Source of the DNA: Verrucomicrobiota bacterium
GTDB taxonomy: Bacteria > Verrucomicrobiota > Verrucomicrobiae > Opitutales > CG1-02-43-26
Reading direction: 5' to 3'
DNA: 64,000 bases
Assembly (NCBI GenBank): GCA_013289195.1
Contig: JABDAI010000001.1
Location: 23,736-87,735 of the forward strand
Shown here: positions 1 through 9,150 of the stretch, one piece after another
Layout: the number at the start of each line of letters is the position of its first letter
How positions within the stretch are numbered: position 1 is the first letter of the stretch
The notes under the pieces: model-generated
The model's database searches: none
The model's input: the letters and a program-made list of their open reading frames with translations, nothing else
What the model was told of the DNA's origin: nothing
Program-made: the position numbers and the translations under genes

Positions 1-896
1 ACAAGCGAGAAGTTGTATTAACTTTAGAAGACTTACCTCATCCTTGTAGTGAGAGGATTCTATTTGCACAAAAAAATAATTTTAAAATAAAAATAAGCCT
101 ACCAGGGTTAGGCAAATATGATGCTTTCAGTCGTTTAGCTGATCTTGATAGTCTGAAAATATTTATCAGCTTTACAGAAAACGCAGCTAACCAAAGTATT
201 CTACCTCTTATAGAGGAAATTGAACTACCTGGTTTGTTGTCATCCCATTTCGGAGCATTGGAACTATCCAGTATGCTTACACTTGAGACCTTTAACTATG
301 ACAAGCTTTCGGATGCGTTAAGCAAATGTTCAAATGTCACCTCTTTTTCTTGCAATTCCATCAAGGGTGTTTTAACAGTCCCAGCGATGCCCAATTTGAC
401 TTCTCTAAATTGCAAGCATATTTACACGATGAATGGCCCACTTACAATAACAGGATTGCCTAAGCTAGTTTCGATATCTTTAGACCAGCTGGATTGTGGT
501 CTTGACAAACATGGTCTTATACTTGAAGACCTTCCTCAGCTAGAGCAACTTACTTTGAAACATCTTGGTATGAAACTCACTTTTAAAGGTGAATTTCCTA
601 GTTTAAAAGTCGTCTCTTGCGGGGCTCTTTACGGAGAGGGAATTATATTCCCCAAACAACTGAATAGTGCTAAATCACTTTCATTTGGTTCCATCACTGC
701 TCCAATCACCTTTCCCGAAGAACTCAATACTCTAGAAGAACTTTCTTGCGATAGGTTTATGAGCATGGAGGCTCGAATGATAACTCAGATAACTCTTCCT
801 CCTCTTCCAAATTTAAAGCGAATCAACTACGACAAATCTTTCAATCCTCCGATGATTATTCAAAAAATATCCGAAGAGCTTCAAACATCAAATTGA
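1..896 (+). CDS. Leucine-rich-repeat protein, 3' part of upstream copy (5' end outside window)
   Basis: The frame is open from the window edge; base 1 is the second base of a codon and the stop is at 894-896. The visible 298 codons repeat, base for base as far as I can see, the C-terminal 298 residues of the complete gene at 955-2085. They contain degenerate leucine-rich repeats of the form L-x-x-L-P-x-L-x-x-L, for example LEDLPQLEQLTLKHL. Such repeats form a curved protein-binding surface; no enzymatic motif is visible. An internal ATG at 234 exists but is an unlikely start, because the upstream codons match the homologous gene. Whether this copy is full length cannot be seen. Function is unknown; a binding or effector role is inference. 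Confidence 0.8.
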   Translation, partial: KREVVLTLEDLPHPCSERILFAQKNNFKIKISLPGLGKYDAFSRLADLDSLKIFISFTENAANQSILPLIEEIELPGLLSSHFGALELSSMLTLETFNYDKLSDALSKCSNVTSFSCNSIKGVLTVPAMPNLTSLNCKHIYTMNGPLTITGLPKLVSISLDQLDCGLDKHGLILEDLPQLEQLTLKHLGMKLTFKGEFPSLKVVSCGALYGEGIIFPKQLNSAKSLSFGSITAPITFPEELNTLEELSCDRFMSMEARMITQITLPPLPNLKRINYDKSFNPPMIIQKISEELQTSN

Positions 897-954
897 TGCC
901 AGAGAAAGCTAAAAGTAGAAGGTAAAAATATACCAAATATAACAAATACCAAAT

Positions 955-2085
955 ATGTCAAATATACCAAGTAAACCAAATCCAAATCAACACCTTCGGA
1001 AGCAAGAAGTTTCTTCAACATCAACTATAGGAAAAATGGGGTTTCAACGAGTTCCGGCAAGTACTCAGGAAAGTCCAATTCCTCCTCAACCTAAAGCGAA
1101 GGGCGAGAGAGAAGGCCTACAACAAATTGCTGAGTTGGAAAAACCAGTGAATACGAGGTCGATACTCTCTAGTGAAGCTTCGACGAGGGACAAGCGAGAA
1201 GTTGTATTAACTTTAGAAGACTTACCTCATCCTTGTAGTGAGAGGATTCTATTTGCACAAAAAAATAATTTTAAAATAAAAATAAGCCTACCAGGGTTAG
1301 GCAAATATGATGCTTTCAGTCGTTTAGCTGATCTTGATAGTCTGAAAATATTTATCAGCTTTACAGAAAACGCAGCTAACCAAAGTATTCTACCTCTTAT
1401 AGAGGAAATTGAACTACCTGGTTTGTTGTCATCCCATTTCGGAGCATTGGAACTATCCAGTATGCTTACACTTGAGACCTTTAACTATGACAAGCTTTCG
1501 GATGCGTTAAGCAAATGTTCAAATGTCACCTCTTTTTCTTGCAATTCCATCAAGGGTGTTTTAACAGTCCCAGCGATGCCCAATTTGACTTCTCTAAATT
1601 GCAAGCATATTTACACGATGAATGGCCCACTTACAATAACAGGATTGCCTAAGCTAGTTTCGATATCTTTAGACCAGCTGGATTGTGGTCTTGACAAACA
1701 TGGTCTTATACTTGAAGACCTTCCTCAGCTAGAGCAACTTACTTTGAAACATCTTGGTATGAAACTCACTTTTAAAGGTGAATTTCCTAGTTTAAAAGTC
1801 GTCTCTTGCGGGGCTCTTTACGGAGAGGGAATTATATTCCCCAAACAACTGAATAGTGCTAAATCACTTTCATTTGGTTCCATCACTGCTCCAATCACCT
1901 TTCCCGAAGAACTCAATACTCTAGAAGAACTTTCTTGCGATAGGTTTATGAGCATGGAGGCTCGAATGATAACTCAGATAACTCTTCCTCCTCTTCCAAA
2001 TTTAAAGCGAATCAACTACGACAAATCTTTCAATCCTCCGATGATTATTCAAAAAATATCCGAAGAGCTTCAAACATCAAATTGA
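955..2085 (+). CDS. Leucine-rich-repeat protein, complete downstream copy (376 aa)
   Basis: The protein starts MSNIPSKPNPNQHLRKQ. Its first ~80 residues are rich in Ser, Thr, Pro and Gln and look disordered. Residues ~85-360 carry irregular leucine-rich repeats of about 22-24 residues (for example LTVPAMPNLTSLNC, LTITGLPKLVSISL, ITLPPLPNLKRINY). No signal peptide or membrane segment is visible, so any export would need a non-Sec route. The start lies in a run of ACCAAAT-like repeats that encode the first residues, and no good Shine-Dalgarno is present. The gene directly follows an identical 3' part of another copy. No function can be assigned; LRR proteins in bacteria are usually protein-binding modules. 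Confidence 0.85.
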   Translation: MSNIPSKPNPNQHLRKQEVSSTSTIGKMGFQRVPASTQESPIPPQPKAKGEREGLQQIAELEKPVNTRSILSSEASTRDKREVVLTLEDLPHPCSERILFAQKNNFKIKISLPGLGKYDAFSRLADLDSLKIFISFTENAANQSILPLIEEIELPGLLSSHFGALELSSMLTLETFNYDKLSDALSKCSNVTSFSCNSIKGVLTVPAMPNLTSLNCKHIYTMNGPLTITGLPKLVSISLDQLDCGLDKHGLILEDLPQLEQLTLKHLGMKLTFKGEFPSLKVVSCGALYGEGIIFPKQLNSAKSLSFGSITAPITFPEELNTLEELSCDRFMSMEARMITQITLPPLPNLKRINYDKSFNPPMIIQKISEELQTSN

Positions 2086-2317
2086 TGCCAGAGAAAGCGA
2101 AAAGCAGAAGGTAAGGGGATTTGACTTTTCAAATCCTGTTAGTTGGATTTCTTGAAACAAGGTGAGATAAGTGTCGCAATCAAAAAACCTGACTAAAGCG
2201 GTTGGGAATATGCGTTGAAGCAACTTATACCAAATGAAGAGATTGATGTTGTTATTAATAGCATTAATCTCTTTGCTATTAGTTTGAGCTCTTTTTTTCA
2301 ATAACTTTGAAAATGAA

Positions 2318-2356
2318 AAAGGGAGCTATCACTCTAACCGGGCAATGGCTCCCTTT
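2318..2356. terminator. Bidirectional hairpin terminator between convergent genes
   Basis: Left arm AAAGGGAGCTAT (2318-2329) pairs with ATGGCTCCCTTT (2345-2356) around a 15-base loop. A-rich sequence precedes it and T-rich sequence follows it, so it could end both the LRR transcript (+) and the peptidase transcript (-). The stretch 2100-2310 before it holds no convincing gene. On the + strand, 2203-2303 reads as a possible coding remnant (LKQLIPNEEIDVV and on) behind an in-frame stop. Confidence 0.7.
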
Positions 2357-2382
2357 ATTTTAGGGGGGTAACGAGAGAAATA

Positions 2383-3048
2383 TCACTGTCTACGGGTCAT
2401 TAATACAAAAAAAAGTAGATTTGCCAAGCTCGAAATGAAGGCAGCTACATAAGTAAATCCAGCAGCATTTAAAGTTTCAATAACTCCTGTTGATTCGCGT
2501 GTGCTTAAAATTCCGGTACTGAGTAATGCTTTCTTGGCTCTACTACTTGCATCGAATTCCACTGGTAGTGTTATTAATTGAAAAAGCGTTAGGACTAAAT
2601 AGACTCCAATACCTATTTTTATTAAACCAAAAAAACCCATAAATAAACCTCCAAAAATAATAAAAGGAAGTAATTTAGAAGCAAAATTGGTCACAGGTAT
2701 TAATGCAGCCCTAAATTTGAGCGGAGCATAAGCTTCTTTATCTTGAATCGCATGGCCCGCTTCATGAGCTGCTACTCCCAGCGCTGCGAGACTTGTGCCA
2801 TAGTAATTTTCACGGCTTAGTGCTAAACGTTTTTCGATAGGATGGTAGTAATCGGTTAAATGTCCGGGAATTTCAACAATTTCAACATTGCTAATTCCTG
2901 CATATTGCATGACTTTTGCAGCGGCTTGGGCACCCGTAATTCCTGATTGTGATGGTACTTTGGACCATTTTGTATAGGCACTACTGATTTTTGATTGAGC
3001 CCAGAGGCCTACAATTATTGGTATTAATATTAATAATAGTATAGTCAT
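2383..3048 (-). CDS. Membrane zinc metallopeptidase, YugP family (221 aa)
   Basis: This matches the neutral zinc metallopeptidase 2 (YugP-like) family. The zinc-binding motif HEAGH is at residues 95-99 within GVAAHEAGHAIQD, and EFDAS at about residue 168 probably supplies a third ligand. Hydrophobic segments at residues ~1-17, ~122-160 and ~200-217 flank the catalytic part, as in other members, making it an integral membrane protease. Length is normal for the family. The start at 3048 opens with a hydrophobic segment (MTILLLILIPIIVGLW), as expected. It stands alone, 84 bp downstream of the oligopeptidase gene in the same direction. The physiological substrate of this family is not well established. 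Confidence 0.88.
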   Translation of the reverse strand: MTILLLILIPIIVGLWAQSKISSAYTKWSKVPSQSGITGAQAAAKVMQYAGISNVEIVEIPGHLTDYYHPIEKRLALSRENYYGTSLAALGVAAHEAGHAIQDKEAYAPLKFRAALIPVTNFASKLLPFIIFGGLFMGFFGLIKIGIGVYLVLTLFQLITLPVEFDASSRAKKALLSTGILSTRESTGVIETLNAAGFTYVAAFISSLANLLFFVLMTRRQ

Positions 3049-3132
3049 TGTATAATTCAGATAAGTTTAAAAATTAACATATATCAAAAATTGTAAGGCA
3101 ATCCCATCTTGAATCAAGCTTAAAACTTTAAG

Positions 3133-5169
3133 TCAAAGTTTCAAGCCACAGCGGATAAGTAGTGCATCCAAATCCGGTTCACGCCCCATGAAAGCATGAA
3201 AGAGTTCTTCTGCTGGGCTACTATTGCCCTTGCTTAGAATTTTGCTTCGGAAATCTAAACCCACTTCTGGATTTAAAATACCTTCCTTTTTGAATCGTGT
3301 AAATGCATCAGCATCAAGGACTTCTGCCCATTTATAAGAATAATATCCAGCCGCATAACCTGTAGGATCAGCAAATACGTGGCCAAATTGTCTGACGATA
3401 CTTTTGGGTTTGGTTTTATACTCGGGTATGTAACCCACTAACGTTTCATCAATAAAATCATCTAGATTTTTAGAGGAATTGTTATATTGAGTATGAAGGC
3501 CTAGATCCATTTTTGCGATGGATAATTGCCGCATAGTGGCTATAGCGCTTAGGTAATTGCGTGCTGCAAGCATCTTTTTGAAAAGATCTTCGGGAATCGT
3601 TTCATGGGTTAGGTAATGTTTGGCGAATAAATTTAGACTTTCGCGTTCCCAGCACCAATTTTCTAGAATTTGAGAGGGGAGTTCTACAAAATCCCATGCC
3701 ACTTTTGTACCGTGCAGTGATTTTATTTCCACATCGCCAAGGATATGATGCAATAAATGGCCAAACTCATGGAAAATGGTTTCGACATCGCGGTGGGTGA
3801 GTAAAGCAGGTTTTTCCTTTGTCGGACGGCTTAAGTTTCCACAAATGAGACCCAAATGAGGTTCGCCTTGAGCGCCGGTCATTAAATGATTCATCCATGC
3901 CCCGCTTCTTTTATTTTCCCTTGGGTACCAATCTGCATAAAAGGCTCCTAAGAGACGGCCATTTTTTTCGTAAATTTCATAATATTTGACGTCGCTATTC
4001 CAGCCTTGGACGTCCTTTTTTTCTTTGATATCGATGTTGAAAAGTTTTCCAGTGATTTGGAACATCCCATTAATCACCTGATCAATTGGAAAATAGGGAC
4101 GTAATTGTTCTTCATCGAAGTCGTAGAGTTCTTTACGTCTTTTTTCAGCCCAGTAGGCAAATTCCCAGGGTTGGAGTTTTTCTGGGGGACTATTTGTTTT
4201 TTTAGCTTTATATTCTTCGATGGCTTTGAGTTCTTGATGGAAAGGCTTTTCTACTTTATCATGTAAATCTTCAATAAATTGAAGCGCTTTTTCGCCTGTT
4301 TTTGCCATACGGCGTTTGAGAACTAGGTCAGCAAAGTTTTTGAATCCAAGCAATTTGGCTTTTTCCTGACGAAGTTTGAGTATTTGGTTAATTAAATCCG
4401 TATTGTCATAGGGTGGAGCGCTGCCAATGAGGTTGCTTGCCTTCCAAACTTTTTCTCTAATGGCATCACTATCTAAATATTGCATCACAGGGAGCATGGA
4501 GGGGGCTTGAAGGGTAAAGCGCCATTTAGGATTCTCAGGCGTTCCATAGTTCTTTTTTAGAGCAGATTCTTTGGCATCTTCTTTTGCAGATTCGGGTAGG
4601 CCGGATAAGTCTTTTTCATTATCGACGACGAGTTCCCAAGCATTGGTAGCATCGAGGACATTTTCAGAGTATTTTTGGGTGAGTTGAGCGAGTTCCGTTT
4701 CCAGAGCTTCTAAACGGAGCTTATCTGATTTGGAAAGGTCTGCACCACTTTCTTTAAAATCAGTGACGGTTTCTTCTAGAAAACGCTTTCGAACTCCGGT
4801 GAGTTGTTTAGCTTCAGGGGATTCGCTGTAAGTTTTGATGACTTTCCAGAGGTCAGGATTGAGGAAAATTTTTGTGAAGTATTCTGAAACTTTGGGAAGT
4901 AATTCATTATATACTTTCCGTAGCTCAGGACTATTAGCAACCGAATCCAAGTGAACAACTTTTCCCCAGGCATTTTCGAGATCTTCGTTGGCCATTTCGA
5001 GGGCTAGCAGAGTGTTTTCGTAATTAAGAGAGTTTAGATTTAGTTTGGCAATGGCTTGGACTTTTTTTTCGGCTTCGGAAAGAGCATAGTCGATATCAGT
5101 TTTTATTTTATCGGGAGTCAGTAAACTCCAATGAGGTGTCAAAGTGTTTTCTAGAAAGGGATGTATCAT
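3133..5169 (-). CDS. M3 family oligopeptidase (oligopeptidase A-like, ~678 aa)
   Basis: A cytosolic thimet-type zinc oligopeptidase that degrades short peptides. The zinc motif HEFGH lies in ETIFHEFGHLLHH at about residue 467 of the preferred form. The family blocks KNFADLVL and FADPTGYAAGYYSYKWAEV near the C-terminus are present. I chose the ATG at 5167-5169 (MIHPFLENTLTPHW) because the family usually begins just before this block and the resulting length matches E. coli OpdA. The frame stays open to 5433, but the extra 88 residues run through a palindromic repeat arm and look non-coding. No clear Shine-Dalgarno is seen at any candidate start. Family assignment is firm; exact start is not. 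Confidence 0.9.
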   Translation of the reverse strand: MIHPFLENTLTPHWSLLTPDKIKTDIDYALSEAEKKVQAIAKLNLNSLNYENTLLALEMANEDLENAWGKVVHLDSVANSPELRKVYNELLPKVSEYFTKIFLNPDLWKVIKTYSESPEAKQLTGVRKRFLEETVTDFKESGADLSKSDKLRLEALETELAQLTQKYSENVLDATNAWELVVDNEKDLSGLPESAKEDAKESALKKNYGTPENPKWRFTLQAPSMLPVMQYLDSDAIREKVWKASNLIGSAPPYDNTDLINQILKLRQEKAKLLGFKNFADLVLKRRMAKTGEKALQFIEDLHDKVEKPFHQELKAIEEYKAKKTNSPPEKLQPWEFAYWAEKRRKELYDFDEEQLRPYFPIDQVINGMFQITGKLFNIDIKEKKDVQGWNSDVKYYEIYEKNGRLLGAFYADWYPRENKRSGAWMNHLMTGAQGEPHLGLICGNLSRPTKEKPALLTHRDVETIFHEFGHLLHHILGDVEIKSLHGTKVAWDFVELPSQILENWCWERESLNLFAKHYLTHETIPEDLFKKMLAARNYLSAIATMRQLSIAKMDLGLHTQYNNSSKNLDDFIDETLVGYIPEYKTKPKSIVRQFGHVFADPTGYAAGYYSYKWAEVLDADAFTRFKKEGILNPEVGLDFRSKILSKGNSSPAEELFHAFMGREPDLDALLIRCGLKL

Positions 5170-5379
5170 AATTTCGGTTTGTTTTGCTTGATTGTCTTTG
5201 TAAAGGGAATCCATTGTGCAGGTTGAATGCAGAGCAAAGGTTTGCGTGTCATCAATCAGTGGATAATTTATAAGGCTCCGGTTAATCATGACGAAATTGT
5301 ATTTTGGACCGATATTCCAGGCAAGAAAAAAGCGAAAGATGAATGTTTTTGAATAGAAACTTTTGACACAGTTCCTAGA

Positions 5380-5539
5380 AACCTCAGTTCGGGATAAAGC
5401 AGAGATGAAAAATAAATCGATTTTGAGAAACAAATTTTTGAAAATTTTCGAAGTAGCATCCGCGGTGCGTCGAGAAAATTCTCAAAAATTTGGGCTCAAA
5501 AGCGGTTTATTTTTCGCTTTGCTTTATCCCGATGAGGTT
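5380..5539. repeat. 160-bp imperfect palindrome (hairpin or MITE-like element)
   Basis: Arm 5390-5450 begins CGGGATAAAGC. Its reverse complement is arm 5471-5531, with about ten differences including small indels. The pairing continues outward through AACCTCA (5380-5386) and TGAGGTT (5533-5539). The centre is a 20-base G+C-richer core. The triplet AGA borders both outer ends and might be a target duplication. It separates the oligopeptidase from the HicA-tailed gene at 5582-7438, both on the minus strand. Confidence 0.8.
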
Positions 5540-5581
5540 AGAACACACTCCTCAATCTTGAATATATGTAATAAACTAGAC

Positions 5582-7438
5582 TTAATCTGATTGTTCAATC
5601 AAAGTAATTGACCCAGATTCTTTCCTAGCTTTTATTGCGATTCCTGCTCTTCTTGCCCATTCAGATGTCAGGTATCCTCTGCTATCTCCTTCATGTGCTA
5701 CTTTATATTTTCCTGCTTTTTCATTTGAACCATCCCAAAAAATTCTAACTTTCGATCCATCACATCCTTCTATTCTACCTTTTAACCTTTCTATTAAAAG
5801 TTTTACATCTTGTCCTGAAATTTTTAGATGAGGAGGATTTTCGCTCAAAAGTGCATTCAATGTTTCGACATGACCTTTATTTAATTTTACTTCAACGACT
5901 TTTTTCTCTTCAATTATTTTTGGCGCCGTCTCTTCATTAAGTGCGTCTTTTTTTAAAGCTCGTTCTTTCTCTTCTTTTTCTCGGCGCTTCTTTTCTTGAT
6001 CGAGTAATTTTTGTTTACGGTCTTTTTCACAAATTTGGCGCATCAATTCCATTAAAAAATTTGTCTCAGCCTCAACTGTATTTTCGTCAGCTTCTTCAAT
6101 ATAAACCATTTGATCGGCCTTTTTTAAATCAATGACTTTTCTTTCACCTATCTCCTTGGGCTCAGTAATTGGATTAGGTTTTGCGTAAACGGCCTCTATG
6201 GTGGAGACTTCGGTCAATGGCCTTGTATGATCCTGATTATTCTTTGATTTTATTGGCAAAGGCTCATTGGTTTTTATCTCTTGTCCTTGGTTTGCTTGAT
6301 TCTGCTGTTGTTGTCGTTGATTTTGGTTTTGTCTTTTCTTGTTTACTGGAGTTTGGATAGCTTCATTAAAAAGATTATCTAAATTTTGTGCATGAGCATT
6401 TTGAAGTATTTTTAAAAATTCCTTTTCAGTATTTTCTAAATAAACACAAATACTGTTAAAATCTGAATAATACTTACCTGAACTCAAAGGGGAAAGATTT
6501 TTGAGACATGTTCCTTCTTTATTCATTTTAGGTAACCATGATTTGAAAAAAGCAGAATGCTCTTTGAACATATCATAGCCTTTTTTCATATTCTCATATG
6601 TTTTTGGAACTTGTTTGAGTTTATTAAGGCAATCTAATAAAATTTGCGTTTTTTCAGAGTAAGTTAACAGAAATCTTACTCGTTCTTGCGTAAGATTATA
6701 TAATAGTTTTTGAGCAGCAGATTCATCAATTTCTTTAGGGCAACTTATGCAAAAAAAATCGCATACTAAAGCGCATTTCGAAACACAACTGAGTTTCGTA
6801 TCCATCAAGATTCTAAAGATCTTAAGAAAGGAAGCTTCCTTTCTTTTTTCTAAATCAATAATAACTTTATTTAAAAAGACATCTGAATCCTCAACAATCC
6901 TATTCTTATTTTTCTTTTGGAATACCGAATTTATAAATTGATCTCTTTCGGAATCAAATTCGAGATGTATTTGGAATCTTGTCCATAAAGTCGTCCAACA
7001 AATGAGTGCATTACCCAATATAGCTTCCTCGTCTTTATTTATATCAATGTGAAAAGGAATTTGAGTTAATTCATTATACTTCTTGAGTAATTTATTCTTT
7101 ATCAACTTTTCAAGTCCTTCTGCGCCTTTCAATATCATTTTTTCAACAGTATCTTCCTTTGTAATTTGCATAGTTTCCTGAGCAGGTAATAAAGAATTAA
7201 TCAAAGTCAGATGAAGCATTGTTAGTATTTTTATTTTTTCTATAACTTCTATACCATCAACTTCATTATTTCTCTTGAAAGTTAATTCTCTGCTTTTCAA
7301 AGATATCGAATTTTTGTTTTTAGGCGCTTCCGTTTTCGCCTTAGGGGTAGTATTTGAATTTGAAATAGTCTTTATATTCGAATTTTTTTGACCAGCTGCA
7401 TCATTAGCTTTTTTTTCTATTTTATTTGTTACATTCAT
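5582..7438 (-). CDS. Large helical protein with HicA-like C-terminal domain, paralogue 1 (618 aa)
   Basis: Not a family I recognise as a whole. It is a full-length paralogue of the genes at 33970-35775 and 35891-37615. N-terminal ~50 residues are Lys/Asn/Thr-rich; residues ~60-340 are predicted helical and contain the family block FLKIFRILMDT. A Gln/Asn-rich linker and a charged coiled-coil-like stretch (LMRQICEKDRKQKLLDQ) follow. The last ~90 residues (GHVETLNALLSENPPHL onward, with GSKVRIFWDG and AHEGDSRGYL) resemble the fold pattern of HicA-type toxins: a PxxLKIxGxDVxxLI helix, GSxVxI strand, H-x-G-D and a closing helix. The HicA catalytic His of GSHH is not present. No signal peptide or membrane segment. 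Function unknown; HicA relationship is inference from pattern. Confidence 0.75.
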   Translation of the reverse strand: MNVTNKIEKKANDAAGQKNSNIKTISNSNTTPKAKTEAPKNKNSISLKSRELTFKRNNEVDGIEVIEKIKILTMLHLTLINSLLPAQETMQITKEDTVEKMILKGAEGLEKLIKNKLLKKYNELTQIPFHIDINKDEEAILGNALICWTTLWTRFQIHLEFDSERDQFINSVFQKKNKNRIVEDSDVFLNKVIIDLEKRKEASFLKIFRILMDTKLSCVSKCALVCDFFCISCPKEIDESAAQKLLYNLTQERVRFLLTYSEKTQILLDCLNKLKQVPKTYENMKKGYDMFKEHSAFFKSWLPKMNKEGTCLKNLSPLSSGKYYSDFNSICVYLENTEKEFLKILQNAHAQNLDNLFNEAIQTPVNKKRQNQNQRQQQQNQANQGQEIKTNEPLPIKSKNNQDHTRPLTEVSTIEAVYAKPNPITEPKEIGERKVIDLKKADQMVYIEEADENTVEAETNFLMELMRQICEKDRKQKLLDQEKKRREKEEKERALKKDALNEETAPKIIEEKKVVEVKLNKGHVETLNALLSENPPHLKISGQDVKLLIERLKGRIEGCDGSKVRIFWDGSNEKAGKYKVAHEGDSRGYLTSEWARRAGIAIKARKESGSITLIEQSD

Positions 7439-7637
7439 TGTATATTTATTTATATTTTAATATTTATTTATTTTTTATAATGTATTTTTAAAGTATAAAG
7501 TCAATAATAATTTCTAATATTCTCAGGGGAGATGGGATATTAACGAGAATATTTCAGTTTTTCCTAAGATCCTCTGCAGAGCTTAAAACATTTTTTTAAC
7601 GCTTTACTTATTTTGAGTTGTCCAATAGTAAGGAAGT

Positions 7638-8636
7638 ATGGTCGTGAAGCAAGATTGTCCTTATAAAATTAGTCAGTTTCAATTTGGTCCTCCTTTAGAA
7701 AGTCTTCGTATAGAACCTCTTGACTTAAAGAAGGTAGGTCCTTCTGAGGTTGGGGTGAAACTCTTAGCGGCTCCAATTAATCCTTCGGATTTGGGAAGTA
7801 TTGTGGGAACCTATGAGCATTTAAGAGTTCTCCCAGCAGTCCCAGGCAGAGAAGGGGTTGGAGAGATTTATGAGGTTGGAGCATTAGTCGATGCTGCTTT
7901 ACTGGGTAGACGAGTGAGGATGCCTTTGGAACTTGGTTCATGGCAAGATAGAGTTGTTGTGAATTTTCAAGATCTTATATTTGTTCCAGAAGATATTCCA
8001 GTAGAGCTGGCTGCTATGGCTTTTATTAATCCTCCGACGGCTTTGGGTATGTTAGAAGATTTTGTTGATTTAAAGCCTGGAGATTGGATAGTTCAAAATG
8101 CCGCTAATTCTGGAGTAGGTATGTGCGTTATACAGATTGCTCGGCAATTGGGATTTAGAACGATTAATGTGGTTAGAAATTTGTCCCTTTGGGAGGAGCC
8201 CATTAAAAAAGCTGGGGGCGATGTGGTTGTCCAAGGGGATACGGAGTGGTTCAAAAATCCTCAGTGTAAGGGGATTGCAAAGTTGGCTTTGAATTCAGTG
8301 GGTGGACAAAGTGCTATTAATTTGATTCAAGCGTTGGAACCTGGAGGAGTGCATGTGACTTTTGGGGGTATGAGTCGAGATGCTGTTGTTTGGCCAACTC
8401 GCGATTTGCTATTTAGAGATGTGAGTTTGCGAGGATATGAAGTAGCAAGGTATTTTGGAACAGAGCGTTATAAAGAAATCTTAAATAGGATTTTTGATTA
8501 TATGAGAAAAGGTATTATTGATATACCTGTGGAGCGAACTTATTTGTTAAAAGATTTCAAAGAAGCGATTGCTCAGGCGCAGGCTTATCATCGTAAAGGT
8601 AAGATTTTATTGAGATCAGACTGGGTGCCGAGCTAA
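7638..8636 (+). CDS. NAD(P)H-dependent 2-enoyl thioester reductase, Etr1p/MECR-like (332 aa)
   Basis: A medium-chain dehydrogenase/reductase without the zinc ligands of alcohol dehydrogenases. The N-terminal GroES-like part contains INPSDLGSIVGTYEHLR with Tyr59 at the position of the catalytic tyrosine of Etr1p. PAVPGREGVGEI is the family's conserved glycine loop, and NAANSGVGMCVIQIA is the nucleotide-binding motif. Etr1p/MECR enzymes reduce trans-2-enoyl-ACP or -CoA in fatty acid synthesis, and that role is likely here. A paralogue is at 43162-44157. The gene stands alone between a leftward and a convergent gene. A related quinone-oxidoreductase activity cannot be excluded. Confidence 0.83.
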   Translation: MVVKQDCPYKISQFQFGPPLESLRIEPLDLKKVGPSEVGVKLLAAPINPSDLGSIVGTYEHLRVLPAVPGREGVGEIYEVGALVDAALLGRRVRMPLELGSWQDRVVVNFQDLIFVPEDIPVELAAMAFINPPTALGMLEDFVDLKPGDWIVQNAANSGVGMCVIQIARQLGFRTINVVRNLSLWEEPIKKAGGDVVVQGDTEWFKNPQCKGIAKLALNSVGGQSAINLIQALEPGGVHVTFGGMSRDAVVWPTRDLLFRDVSLRGYEVARYFGTERYKEILNRIFDYMRKGIIDIPVERTYLLKDFKEAIAQAQAYHRKGKILLRSDWVPS

Positions 8637-8655
8637 TTTCGAAAGAATCTAGGGG

Positions 8656-9150
8656 TTAGGTGTTTTTTCGAGCTGACATCTTTACTTGATATTTAACATC
8701 GGGCCCGGGATTTGTTTTTCTAACTTCTATATTGATAGTATATTCATTGTTATCACCTACATTGATTTCTTGCTGAGTGTTTTCCTGGGTGTCGTTTTGA
8801 CCTAAATCAATTTGTATTGGTCTATTGCCTAGTTTGTCCCCTTTTTTATAAAAGTTAAGATTAATATAACTTTTTTGATCGCTTGCTATATGGTTTTTCG
8901 CGATAGGGGTTGCAATAGTGATAGCGCTTGAATTTGTTAATTCATTTTCTCTGCCAGCTTGCCAGACATTCGGTCTAGCTCGTTGGGTTTCTTCTAAGGT
9001 AGAAACATCATTTGAAGGAGCCAGAATACTGGCACCGTCGAATTTATACTTTAGTTCATCGGGTCCTTGCAGTGATATTGCAATTTCAGGATCAGCGTGA
9101 CTTGCTGTGTTTAGAATTAAGAGTCCTATTACTAAAAAATATTTATTCAC
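8656..9150 (-). CDS. Small exported protein of unknown function (164 aa)
   Basis: The preferred start is GTG at 9148-9150, because AAGGAGA lies seven bases upstream (9158-9164). The in-frame ATG at 9172-9174 would place the Shine-Dalgarno inside the gene. The product opens with a signal peptide (hydrophobic YFLVIGLLILNTA, probable cleavage after SHA). The mature part is hydrophilic, probably beta-rich, with an Asp/Asn/Gln-rich C-terminus (GQNDTQENTQQEINVGDNN). No family recognised. It ends 19 bp from the convergent enoyl reductase. Confidence 0.72.
   Translation of the reverse strand: MNKYFLVIGLLILNTASHADPEIAISLQGPDELKYKFDGASILAPSNDVSTLEETQRARPNVWQAGRENELTNSSAITIATPIAKNHIASDQKSYINLNFYKKGDKLGNRPIQIDLGQNDTQENTQQEINVGDNNEYTINIEVRKTNPGPDVKYQVKMSARKNT

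Larger units (their letters stand above)
1..2098 (+). repeat. Tandem direct duplication, period 1189 bp, covering the LRR gene
   Basis: Bases 1-909 reappear at 1190-2098 with no difference that I can find. Similarity fades a few bases past the stop codon (about 922 versus 2111). The upstream limit of the first copy is outside the window, so the unit is at least one gene long. Complete identity implies very recent duplication, active homogenisation or an assembly artefact. Confidence 0.9.

Noticed and set aside
2077..2301. 74-codon open frame on the minus strand
   Set aside because: It overlaps the 3' end of the LRR gene and precedes the terminator, and its composition is not protein-like. 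No ribosome-binding site or family pattern.
5170..5433. N-terminal extension of the M3 peptidase
   Set aside because: The extra 88 codons run through one palindrome arm and have no family similarity; the family begins at about 5169.
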